8,344 nt of DNA from a bacterium (lineage in GTDB: Bacteria; JAMORN01). A program made the translations under genes and the position numbers. Shown here one piece after another: positions 1 to 6,282 of this stretch. Where the stretch lies: the NCBI GenBank assembly GCA_027063545.1, contig JAMORN010000120.1:1-8344 (forward strand), given 5' to 3'. The first letter of the stretch is position 1. Each line of letters begins with the position of its first letter. The notes under the pieces are model-generated. The model saw only the letters and a list, made by a program, of their open reading frames with translations. It did not search any database and was not told where the DNA came from.

Positions 1-516
1 TTCTAAAGATTCCATAGCTATCTTTTTCTGTTTTTCTTTAGGTAAGCTCTCTATGGTTCTTAGATTATGTAATCTATCTGCTAATTTCACAAAGATTACT
101 CTTATATCCTCAGTTACAGCAATTATTAACTTTCTAAAATACGTTAGTTTTTTATGGGATTTATATTTGTCTATATTCTGAGTATTTATATTGGAAGTCT
201 TAGTTAGACTATCAACTATATAAGCTAACTCCTTACCAAACTCCTTTTCTATATTCTCTCTAGTTATATAAGTGTCTTCTATTACATCATGCAAAAGTCC
301 TGCTGCTATAGTAATAACATCAAGTCCCCAAAAGGATAATATTAAAGCTGTTTCTGCTGGATGGGTTATAAATGGATCTCCTGATTTTCTTTTCTGATTT
401 ATATGGGCTTTAAAAGCAAAGGAATAAACCTTATCTAAAAATTCTAAATCTTTTTCTGAAAAATTTCTATTTTTTGTAAGTTTTTTAAAAAATTTTTCTT
501 TACATTCTTTTAACAT
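1..516 (-). CDS. rel: Rel/SpoT (p)ppGpp hydrolase/synthetase, N-terminal part (runs off the left edge)
   Basis: This is the first 172 codons of a stringent-response enzyme; the rest lies outside the window. What is visible is the HD hydrolase domain, which in this family degrades (p)ppGpp to GDP/GTP plus pyrophosphate in the cytoplasm. Seen in the translation: H38 and RKSG (43-46), H52 in ITHP, the LLHDVIEDT block with H76-D77 and E80-D81, DIRV (137-140) and KLADRLHNLRT (144-154) with D147. All the metal-binding and catalytic residues of the hydrolase are therefore present. The last residues (IAMESLE) match the Rel segment leading into the (p)ppGpp synthetase domain, so a full-length Rel is more likely than a small Mesh1-like hydrolase, but this cannot be confirmed here. 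The ATG lies 14 nt after the stop of the coiled-coil gene and has no clear Shine-Dalgarno sequence, which suggests expression by read-through or coupling as the last visible gene of the leftward operon. Confidence 0.93.
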   Translation of the reverse strand, partial: MLKECKEKFFKKLTKNRNFSEKDLEFLDKVYSFAFKAHINQKRKSGDPFITHPAETALILSFWGLDVITIAAGLLHDVIEDTYITRENIEKEFGKELAYIVDSLTKTSNINTQNIDKYKSHKKLTYFRKLIIAVTEDIRVIFVKLADRLHNLRTIESLPKEKQKKIAMESLE

Positions 517-530
517 ATCAAAAAAATAGA

Positions 531-2897
531 TTAATCTTGAATTTTCATACTTATTTTATTCCATAGGCTTTTTAAATCTTTTAATAAAACTTCAGATTTT
601 TGAAGAATGTTCTCTTGATTCATTAGATATTCTATACTATTTCTTAACCCTCCAATGTTCTTTACAATAGTATCTGCTTGTAATTGAATCTCCTGTAATT
701 CTGCTTTTAATTGTTCTATATTTAATAAACTGGCCTTTAATAATTCTGTTTTTCTATTTATTTTTTCTATTTCCTTCTCTTTATCTTCAATTTCTTTTAC
801 CTTATACTCTATTGTATCTAATTTAGCTTTAAATCTATCTATATTTAGATTTAAACTATTGTACTTTTCCTCTATTTGATGTATAAAATCACTTAATCTT
901 TCAAAAGAAATTCTAAACTCATTAGAACTTTCATATAAACTTTTTAATTTTTCTCGATAACTATTTATTTCTTCTATAACTTGTTGAAGTCCTTTTAAAT
1001 ATTCTCCTAGTGAACCTATATCTTTTTCTATATTGTCTTTATTACTTAAAAATCTATTAATCTTATCTAACATTTCATTTAATTCTTTAACCTTATTTTC
1101 TATTAATTCCTTTATATTTGTATAGGTATATGATACCTCTACTTTATATTTCTTTATCTCTTCAGGTAAATTCTTTAAATATTCAATATCACTTTTTAAA
1201 TTATTATATATGTTATATATTTCATTTTTAATACTCTTCCACTCTGTTAAGCTTCCTTTTATTTCTATTATATCTGTTTCCTTAGATTTTATCTCATCAT
1301 AGGAATTAATAATATTATATACCAAGGCTTCTAATCTATTGAGATTATTTTTTAAGCCCTCTAAATTACTAAATTGGTTTTGAATTTCATTTATTGTTTG
1401 ATTTATATTTTCTATTATAATACTTTTTCTTTCTAGATTCTCTAATTTTTCATTAAATTCTTCATAGGTTTTATTAAGAAAAGTAAATTTTTCTTCTATT
1501 TTATTTATAAATTCTACTATTTCCTTTAACTTAAAATAATCCTGTTTAATAAATTCTAAATCATTTATAACATCATAAACAATATTCTTTTCCTCCTCTA
1601 TTTTACTATAATTTTCTTTCCATGAATCAATTATATATTCTATACTCTTTATTTTATTATCAATATCTACTAATTCATTTTCTAATCCTTTTTGTTTATC
1701 TTTAATATTGTCTACCTCTTTGGATATTATATCAAGTTCCTTTATTTTTTTCTCTATTGTATCTACATTTTTAAATAATTGTTGTAACTTTACAGATAAT
1801 TCTTGTAAACTATTATACTTTTCTTCTAACTTACCTATCTCATTATGAACATTTTCTATATTCTCTTTAATTCTAACTAACTCTTCATATTTGTCTTCGC
1901 TCTTTTTTATATTATCATTTATATATTCCAATAAGGTGTTATAATAAATAAGACTATTTTTCTTTTCCTCTAATATTTTTAATTCTTGTTCTATATTACT
2001 AATATTTCCTTGAGCCTCTATTATATAATCTATCTGGGACTTTATACTATTTAGAGACAATTTTAATTCTTCTATCTGCTTTTTATATTTATCAATATCT
2101 TTAAATTTTTTATTAATTATTGCTTTCTCTTCTATAAAACGACCCTCTATAGATTTTATTTCATTATATTTTTCTTTAATCTTCCATAGGGTTTTCTCTA
2201 CTTCATAATAATCATCTAATACTTTATCTATAATATTTCTTTGTTTATCTATATGTTGAGTCTTTATTTCTATGTATTCTATATCATCCTTTATTGAATC
2301 CACAACTCCTTTTATAGAAAAAACATCTTCTTGAATATATTCTAATAATGAATTTAAATTATCAATTTCCTTAATTTTTGTTTTCACCTCTTTTAGTTTA
2401 GTATCTAATAAATTTATATTATCCGAAATTTCTTTATACTCTTTCATTTTATTTTCAACCTCTATCTTAAAATCTAGAAAAGTATCATATAACGAGGATA
2501 TTTTTTCTATATACTTCCCTAAATTTGCTCCATCAGGTCCAGATAGATTTATAACATCCTCTAAAAGCATTCTAAATAACTGTGATTTTTCATCTATTCT
2601 AGCCTCAAATACTTTCATGCTATTTTCTATATTTTCTATATCCTGTTGAAGTTTATCTATATTTGATGCTAAATTAGTAAATTCTTTTAATTGTTCTCTT
2701 AAATTGTTTATATCCTCTATTGATTTTCTATAATTATCTAATTTTTCTTTTACTTTAATAAATTCCTTAAAATTTTTGTTAAATTCTATTATCTCATTAG
2801 AGTATTTCTCTATCTTTTCCAATAAATATTCATATTTTTCTAAATTTAATCTTTTATCCTCTTTTTTCTTAAAAAATGATATTATAGCCTTAAGCAT
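531..2897 (-). CDS. Large coiled-coil protein of unknown function, 788 aa
   Basis: I do not recognise a named family. Almost the whole protein is predicted by eye to be alpha-helical coiled coil: it is dominated by E, K, I, L, N and S with heptad-like spacing of I/L, has no cysteine, and has only two prolines (P121 in a GPDG turn, P578 in LPEE). There is no Walker A motif, SMC-type ATPase head, signal peptide or transmembrane segment. The N-terminus (MLKAIISFFKKK) could be a short amphipathic helix able to touch a membrane; that is inference. Similar segments recur, for example EEKYNSL at 358-364 and 676-682 and a relative at 468-474, pointing to diverged internal repeats. The start ATG shares its A with the stop of the upstream envelope enzyme (TAATG) and is served by GGGAGG inside that gene, so the two are translationally coupled. 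A structural, scaffold or filament role at the envelope is plausible. Low-complexity composition can produce false similarity to myosin or SMC proteins. Confidence 0.9.
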   Translation of the reverse strand: MLKAIISFFKKKEDKRLNLEKYEYLLEKIEKYSNEIIEFNKNFKEFIKVKEKLDNYRKSIEDINNLREQLKEFTNLASNIDKLQQDIENIENSMKVFEARIDEKSQLFRMLLEDVINLSGPDGANLGKYIEKISSLYDTFLDFKIEVENKMKEYKEISDNINLLDTKLKEVKTKIKEIDNLNSLLEYIQEDVFSIKGVVDSIKDDIEYIEIKTQHIDKQRNIIDKVLDDYYEVEKTLWKIKEKYNEIKSIEGRFIEEKAIINKKFKDIDKYKKQIEELKLSLNSIKSQIDYIIEAQGNISNIEQELKILEEKKNSLIYYNTLLEYINDNIKKSEDKYEELVRIKENIENVHNEIGKLEEKYNSLQELSVKLQQLFKNVDTIEKKIKELDIISKEVDNIKDKQKGLENELVDIDNKIKSIEYIIDSWKENYSKIEEEKNIVYDVINDLEFIKQDYFKLKEIVEFINKIEEKFTFLNKTYEEFNEKLENLERKSIIIENINQTINEIQNQFSNLEGLKNNLNRLEALVYNIINSYDEIKSKETDIIEIKGSLTEWKSIKNEIYNIYNNLKSDIEYLKNLPEEIKKYKVEVSYTYTNIKELIENKVKELNEMLDKINRFLSNKDNIEKDIGSLGEYLKGLQQVIEEINSYREKLKSLYESSNEFRISFERLSDFIHQIEEKYNSLNLNIDRFKAKLDTIEYKVKEIEDKEKEIEKINRKTELLKASLLNIEQLKAELQEIQLQADTIVKNIGGLRNSIEYLMNQENILQKSEVLLKDLKSLWNKISMKIQD

Positions 2898-4267
2898 TAT
2901 GAGCCTCCCACTAATTCTCTATATATTTTCCATTTACCATCTTCCTTTTTCAAAATCAATTTTTTTATACTAACAGAATTTAATTTATTTGATTTATATT
3001 TCTGAATAAACTGAACCATAGAAGATAAGGAATCATATTTAAGTAAAACAATATCATCTAAATTCAACTCTATCCACTTTGTATTTTCAAATACTCTCTT
3101 TTTATATTCTCTCCATTGTTCTACATTCATTCCTTTTCCTACAAAATCCTTAGAATAAAAGGAAATATAAGAATCTATATTTTTATTCTGCCAAGAATCT
3201 CGCCATGCCTCTATCATTGATAAAATATTATTATAAAAATCATGAAATTCCTTTTTTACCCAATATTCTTCCTGATTTATGAAATTTGTATCTATAACCT
3301 CTGAAATCTTCATATCTAAATCTGGTAAAATTAAAACAGGTGTTAAGGTATCCACTAAAGAATATAATTCTTCTATCTCTTTATTTGATAACGCTATACA
3401 TCCATTGGTATTTCTTACACCAGAATCTATCTCAACACCATGTATCCAAATACCATAACCTGTTCTTCCCTCTTTTCTATCCCATCTATTAGGATAATTT
3501 AAAACAAGGGCCCTTTTACCATATATGTTTGAAAATTTACTTGGATTATCTATTTTTTGTATTATAAAATAAATTCCCTCAGGGGTCTTTTTATCTCCCA
3601 CCCTTTGCTTCTTACCCTCTATTTCTCCATAACCTATATTAAAATGCCTATATATCTTCCATTTCTTTTGACTTTCATCAAAAAATACAAGATATAACTG
3701 TCTATGCTTTTTTACAGCGATTATAATTCTTTTTGACTTTTTTACTATTTCCGGATAAACTCCTGGAGTATACAAATTTTTCTTTAAAAATCTATCAACT
3801 ATTATAGCAGTCTTTTGAAATACACTATCAGGTATCCACCTACCATTTATTATAGTTATTGTATCCGTTTTATCATCCGATAGTAAAGAATCTAAAATAG
3901 TTTTTTTCTCTTCTTTTTCTATCTTTTTTAAAGTCTCAATATTAAGCTTATTTTCTCTTATAGCTGTTACTAAAGTATCTTTAATATGTTTTTTATCAGG
4001 TAATACTTTTTTTACGGTTTTTAATTTAGTAGTCTTTAATTTATTAGTATAGTTAGAATAATAAACAATAATATTATTTATTCTTGGTGTTACATATAAA
4101 AAAAATCCTCTTATCGCATAAACACCTGTCACTATTAAGGATATAAGTAAAAATAAGGTAATAAAATATACCTTTACCAAAAAAAAATTAATAAAAGCAA
4201 AAAATAATTCTATTTTCCTTAACTTTCTTTTTAAATTTAATTTAATCCAAAAAGCTATATATCTCAT
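2897..4267 (-). CDS. Membrane-anchored YkuD L,D-transpeptidase/carboxypeptidase, Csd6-like, with NTF2-like C-terminal domain
   Basis: A 456-residue peptidoglycan enzyme. After a positively charged N-terminus (K9 to K18), a hydrophobic stretch at about 21-52 forms a signal anchor that should place the rest outside the cytoplasmic membrane. Residues 53-178 are a linker or N-terminal domain. The YkuD domain runs from about 179 to 315 and contains GDKKTPEG (224-231), H276 in IWIHG and nucleophile C290 in TNGCIAL. From about 340 to the end there is an NTF2-like fold with W355, F370-Y371, W385 and a final GKWKIY strand. This three-part order is that of Helicobacter pylori Csd6, an L,D-carboxypeptidase that trims tetrapeptide stems to tripeptides and is needed for helical shape. 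Whether this enzyme crosslinks, trims or attaches proteins cannot be told from sequence. The Arg usually found two residues after the Cys in classic YkuD enzymes is Ala292. The gene starts 6 nt after glyA with only a weak ribosome site, and overlaps the coiled-coil gene by 1 nt. Confidence 0.9.
   Translation of the reverse strand: MRYIAFWIKLNLKRKLRKIELFFAFINFFLVKVYFITLFLLISLIVTGVYAIRGFFLYVTPRINNIIVYYSNYTNKLKTTKLKTVKKVLPDKKHIKDTLVTAIRENKLNIETLKKIEKEEKKTILDSLLSDDKTDTITIINGRWIPDSVFQKTAIIVDRFLKKNLYTPGVYPEIVKKSKRIIIAVKKHRQLYLVFFDESQKKWKIYRHFNIGYGEIEGKKQRVGDKKTPEGIYFIIQKIDNPSKFSNIYGKRALVLNYPNRWDRKEGRTGYGIWIHGVEIDSGVRNTNGCIALSNKEIEELYSLVDTLTPVLILPDLDMKISEVIDTNFINQEEYWVKKEFHDFYNNILSMIEAWRDSWQNKNIDSYISFYSKDFVGKGMNVEQWREYKKRVFENTKWIELNLDDIVLLKYDSLSSMVQFIQKYKSNKLNSVSIKKLILKKEDGKWKIYRELVGGS
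2904..2909 (-). promoter_or_regulatory. Shine-Dalgarno site of the coiled-coil gene, inside the upstream gene
   Basis: On the minus strand GGGAGG lies 6 nt before the ATG of the coiled-coil gene and at the same time encodes Gly454-Gly455 of the L,D-transpeptidase-like protein. With the TAATG stop/start overlap it fixes the start of the downstream gene and supports translational coupling. Confidence 0.8.
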
Positions 4268-4273
4268 ATATTA

Positions 4274-5527
4274 CTACTCATACATGGGGAATTTCTTAGC
4301 AAATTCAACTACTTCATTATATATATTCTTTATTTCCTCCTCATTATTTATATTATCAACAACTCTCTTAATAAAATCTGCTACCTGAATCATCTCCTCT
4401 GGTCCCATTCCTCTAGTTGTCAAGGAAGGTGTTCCAAGTCTTATACCACTTGTAATAAAAGGTTTTTGCTTATCATATGGTATTGTATTTCTATTTGCGT
4501 TAATACCAGCCATATCTAGAGCTTTTTCAACCTCTTTTCCTGTTAGTCCTAACTTTGATACATCTACTAACATTAAATGATTATCAGTTCCTCCAGTTAA
4601 AACTGTAAATCCTCTATCAATTAAGGCTTGAGCCAATGTTTTAGCATTTTCAACTACTCTCTTTGCATACTCCTTAAACTCTGGCTGTAAAGCTTCCTTT
4701 AAAGCTACTGCTTTTGCTGCAATTATATGCATTAAAGGTCCACCTTGAATACCAGGGAAAACTATTTTATCTAATTTTTTTGCTATCTCCTCATCATTTG
4801 TTAATACCATACCACCTCTTGGACCTCTCAATGTCTTATGGGTAGTTGTAGTTGTTATATGTGCATAAGGAATTGGAGAAGGATGAAGACCTGCAGCCAC
4901 AAGACCGGCAATATGAGCCATATCCACTACTAAATAGGCCCCTACTTCATCTGCTATTTCTCTAAATTTTTTAAAATCAATAACTCTTGGATATGCAGAT
5001 GCTCCTGCTATTATAAGTTTTGGTTTATGTTTCTTTGCTAAATCCCTTATCATATCATAATCTAACATATAAGTCTCTGGATGAACCTGATATGATACTA
5101 CTTTATATAATTTCCCAGAAAAACTCATAGGATGGCCATGTGTCAAATGTCCTCCATGGCTTAAATCCATACCCATTATTGTATCCCCAGGCTCAATTAA
5201 TGCCATATATGCAGCCATATTTGCCTGAGAACCAGAATGAGCCTGAACATTAACAAATTTAGCCCCAAATAATTCTTTTGCCCTTTCAATAGCCAACTCT
5301 TCTGCAATATCAACCCATTCACATCCACCATAGTACCTTTTTTTAGGATAACCCTCTGCATATTTATTAGTTAAAACACTACCCATAGCCTCTAAAACAG
5401 CCTTTGATACATTATTTTCTGAAGCTATTAATTCTAAATGATTATTCTGACGAGATTTTTCTTTTTCTATAGCGTCATATATTTCTGGATCAACTTCTCT
5501 TAAAGAACTTTTGAAAAAATTATACAT
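4274..5527 (-). CDS. glyA: Serine hydroxymethyltransferase
   Basis: A PLP-dependent cytoplasmic enzyme that converts serine plus tetrahydrofolate to glycine plus 5,10-methylene-tetrahydrofolate, the main source of one-carbon units. The 417 residues match the usual bacterial length. Visible signatures are HLELIASEN (30-38), NKYAEGYP (54-61) and KRYYGG with the substrate tyrosines 66-67, [10 protein letters not shown] (94-103), GGHLTHG (125-131), VDMAHIAGL with PLP-contacting D202 and H205, [15 protein letters not shown] with the Schiff-base Lys231, [11 protein letters not shown] (257-267) and SGIRLGT with carboxylate-binding R363. No key residue is missing. The ATG is preceded by a perfect AGGAGG with a 6-nt spacer. 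It lies 43 nt downstream of rpiB; rpiB-glyA neighbourhoods occur in several bacterial phyla. The next gene starts only 6 nt after the TAG stop. Confidence 0.98.
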   Translation of the reverse strand: MYNFFKSSLREVDPEIYDAIEKEKSRQNNHLELIASENNVSKAVLEAMGSVLTNKYAEGYPKKRYYGGCEWVDIAEELAIERAKELFGAKFVNVQAHSGSQANMAAYMALIEPGDTIMGMDLSHGGHLTHGHPMSFSGKLYKVVSYQVHPETYMLDYDMIRDLAKKHKPKLIIAGASAYPRVIDFKKFREIADEVGAYLVVDMAHIAGLVAAGLHPSPIPYAHITTTTTHKTLRGPRGGMVLTNDEEIAKKLDKIVFPGIQGGPLMHIIAAKAVALKEALQPEFKEYAKRVVENAKTLAQALIDRGFTVLTGGTDNHLMLVDVSKLGLTGKEVEKALDMAGINANRNTIPYDKQKPFITSGIRLGTPSLTTRGMGPEEMIQVADFIKRVVDNINNEEEIKNIYNEVVEFAKKFPMYE

Positions 5528-5533
5528 ATCTAT

Positions 5534-5539
5534 CCTCCT
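5534..5539 (-). promoter_or_regulatory. Strong Shine-Dalgarno site of glyA
   Basis: On the minus strand a perfect AGGAGG lies 6 nt before the ATG of glyA in the 43-nt gap after rpiB. glyA can therefore be initiated independently of rpiB, whereas the gene after glyA has no comparable site. Confidence 0.85.
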
Positions 5540-5570
5540 GTATTTTATATTTATGTTTATCGTTATTTTT

Positions 5571-6014
5571 TTATTCTACTAACTCATCAATCATATCTAT
5601 TCTTATTTGATGTCTACCTCCTTCAAACTCTCCATCTAAAAATGTATCTACTATACTTTTAGCAAGTTCTGGTCCTACAACTCTACCACCCATTACTAAA
5701 ACATTAGCATTATTGTGGGCTCTAGCCATTTTTGCTGTATATTCATTATAGCATAATGCTGCCCTTATTCCTTTATATCTGTTTATAGATATACTCATAC
5801 CTATACCGGTTCCACACATTAAAATACCCAATGCTTCTTCATCGCTCAATATTTTTTGAGCTAACTTTTTAGCATATTCTGGATAATGAACACTATCCTT
5901 TGTATCTGTACCTAAATTTATAACTTCTATACCTTTTGATTTAAGATAATCAACTAAGATATTTTTTAAATCAACAGCTGCATGGTCATTAGCTATATAT
6001 ATTTTTTTTACCAT
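5571..6014 (-). CDS. rpiB: Ribose-5-phosphate isomerase B
   Basis: Interconverts ribulose-5-phosphate and ribose-5-phosphate in the non-oxidative pentose phosphate pathway. The 147 residues are the normal RpiB/LacAB size. Visible signatures are the N-terminal [10 protein letters not shown] with D10-H11, YPEYA (44-48), CGTGIGMSI with Cys67 at the position of the catalytic base of the E. coli-type enzyme, [11 protein letters not shown] (78-88), [15 protein letters not shown] with H100 and N101, and a C-terminal GGRH. Relatives in the family include LacA/LacB galactose-6-phosphate isomerases, but no lac-type neighbours are present and the adjacent glyA favours RpiB. It is the first gene of the leftward cluster. 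The ATG follows GAGGAG with an 8-nt spacer. Codons 2-4 contain a run of eight A. The promoter is in the divergent region to the right but is not clearly placed. Confidence 0.96.
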   Translation of the reverse strand: MVKKIYIANDHAAVDLKNILVDYLKSKGIEVINLGTDTKDSVHYPEYAKKLAQKILSDEEALGILMCGTGIGMSISINRYKGIRAALCYNEYTAKMARAHNNANVLVMGGRVVGPELAKSIVDTFLDGEFEGGRHQIRIDMIDELVE

Positions 6015-6022
6015 TTTCTTTT

Positions 6023-6028
6023 CTCCTC
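6023..6028 (-). promoter_or_regulatory. Shine-Dalgarno site of rpiB
   Basis: On the minus strand GAGGAG lies 8 nt upstream of the rpiB ATG and supports that start. Confidence 0.75.
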
Positions 6029-6050
6029 TTTTTTAATTTTTTTATTTTAA

Positions 6051-6130
6051 TTTTTTGATATTATTCCATTATTTTTTAGTTATTTTTTAGTGTAATTCTC
6101 AATTTTTTATCCATATTAATGATTAAAAAA
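6051..6130. other. Phased A/T tracts, likely intrinsically curved DNA
   Basis: Five uninterrupted six-base A or T tracts lie at 6051-6056, 6072-6077, 6083-6088, 6103-6108 and 6125-6130. Their centres are 21, 11, 20 and 22 bp apart, that is, near whole multiples of the 10.5-bp helical turn, which is the arrangement known to give macroscopic curvature. Two of the tracts belong to a tandem 11-bp repeat. The function, for example upstream promoter activation or nucleoid-protein binding, is inference. Confidence 0.45.
6070..6091. repeat. Tandem direct repeat, two perfect 11-bp copies
   Basis: TATTTTTTAGT occurs at 6070-6080 and again at 6081-6091 without a gap (ACTAAAAAATA twice on the rpiB-coding strand). 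It may be a product of local duplication in AT-rich DNA or a pair of protein sites on the same helix face. Confidence 0.6.
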
Positions 6131-6183
6131 TAAAATAACATTTTATATAATTCAATAACTTAGTTTAAAATAGTTAAATTAAT

Positions 6184-6199
6184 ATCAAAAATTCTTGAT
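6184..6199. promoter_or_regulatory. Imperfect dyad next to the fba -35, possible operator or activator site
   Basis: ATCAAAAATTCTTGAT reads ATCAA, a 6-nt centre, then TTGAT; 14 of 16 positions are palindromic. It ends 3 bp before the fba -35 hexamer, a position from which a dimeric regulator could activate or repress. No regulator family can be named from the sequence. Confidence 0.35.
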
Positions 6200-6202
6200 T
6201 TA

Positions 6203-6231
6203 TTGAAAAATACATTTTATTTTATTATACT
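6203..6231 (+). promoter_or_regulatory. Sigma-70-type promoter for fba-gap
   Basis: The -35 is TTGAAA at 6203-6208 and the -10 is TATACT at 6226-6231. Each has five of six consensus bases, and the spacer is the ideal 17 bp. Transcription would start near 6238, giving a leader of about 45 nt before the fba start codon. In AT-rich DNA chance matches are common, but the combination and position are good. Confidence 0.7.
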
Positions 6232-6269
6232 TTAAATAAACTTTCAAACAAACAAATGAACACCTAAAC

Positions 6270-6274
6270 GGAGG
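6270..6274 (+). promoter_or_regulatory. Shine-Dalgarno site deciding the GTG start of fba
   Basis: GGAGG lies 8 nt before GTG at 6283. Upstream in the same frame a TAA at 6265-6267 closes the frame without any other start codon, and the next in-frame ATG is residue 15, inside conserved sequence. GTG is therefore the start. Confidence 0.85.
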
Positions 6275-6282
6275 TTCGAAAA

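Larger units (their letters stand above)
6015..6282. other. Divergent control region between rpiB and fba
   Basis: A 268-nt extremely AT-rich gap between two operons that point away from each other; no coding capacity of note is seen. The fba side holds a well-formed promoter (6203-6231) and a dyad just upstream of it. For the leftward operon no single promoter stands out. One candidate is TATAAT on the minus strand at 6229-6224, which shares bases with the fba -10 but has only a poor -35 (TTGTTT, 16-nt spacer). Another is TTGAGA at 6102-6097 followed, 18 nt on, by a weak TAAAAA. The half nearer rpiB is rich in phased T6/A6 tracts. No riboswitch-like structure was recognised. Confidence 0.7.

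Noticed and set aside
481-516. Slippery sequence for programmed frameshifting at the start of rel
   Set aside because: Runs of T and A occur, but the reading frame does not match the X-XXY-YYZ register and no downstream structure is visible.
531-2897. SMC/Rad50-like or myosin-like ATPase
   Set aside because: The resemblance is only from coiled-coil composition: no Walker A, Walker B or ABC signature is present at either end, and no zinc-hook cysteines exist.
2776-2973. 65-codon plus-strand open frame at the junction of the coiled-coil and YkuD genes
   Set aside because: It lies antisense to two well-supported genes, has hydrophobic low-complexity composition expected from reading AT-rich Lys/Glu/Asn codons backwards, and has no convincing ribosome site.
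5571-6014. Galactose-6-phosphate isomerase subunit (LacA/LacB)
   Set aside because: It belongs to the same superfamily, but it stands alone without a LacA/LacB partner or tagatose-pathway genes, and the neighbour is glyA, so RpiB is the better call.
6256-6267. Mini open frame ATG AAC ACC TAA in the fba leader
   Set aside because: It is in frame with fba and tempting as a leader peptide, but it has no Shine-Dalgarno sequence, only three codons, and no regulatory structure around it.
6015-6282. Riboswitch (for example glycine or THF type) near the leftward operon
   Set aside because: No conserved core or stable GC stem could be seen in this T/A-rich leader.
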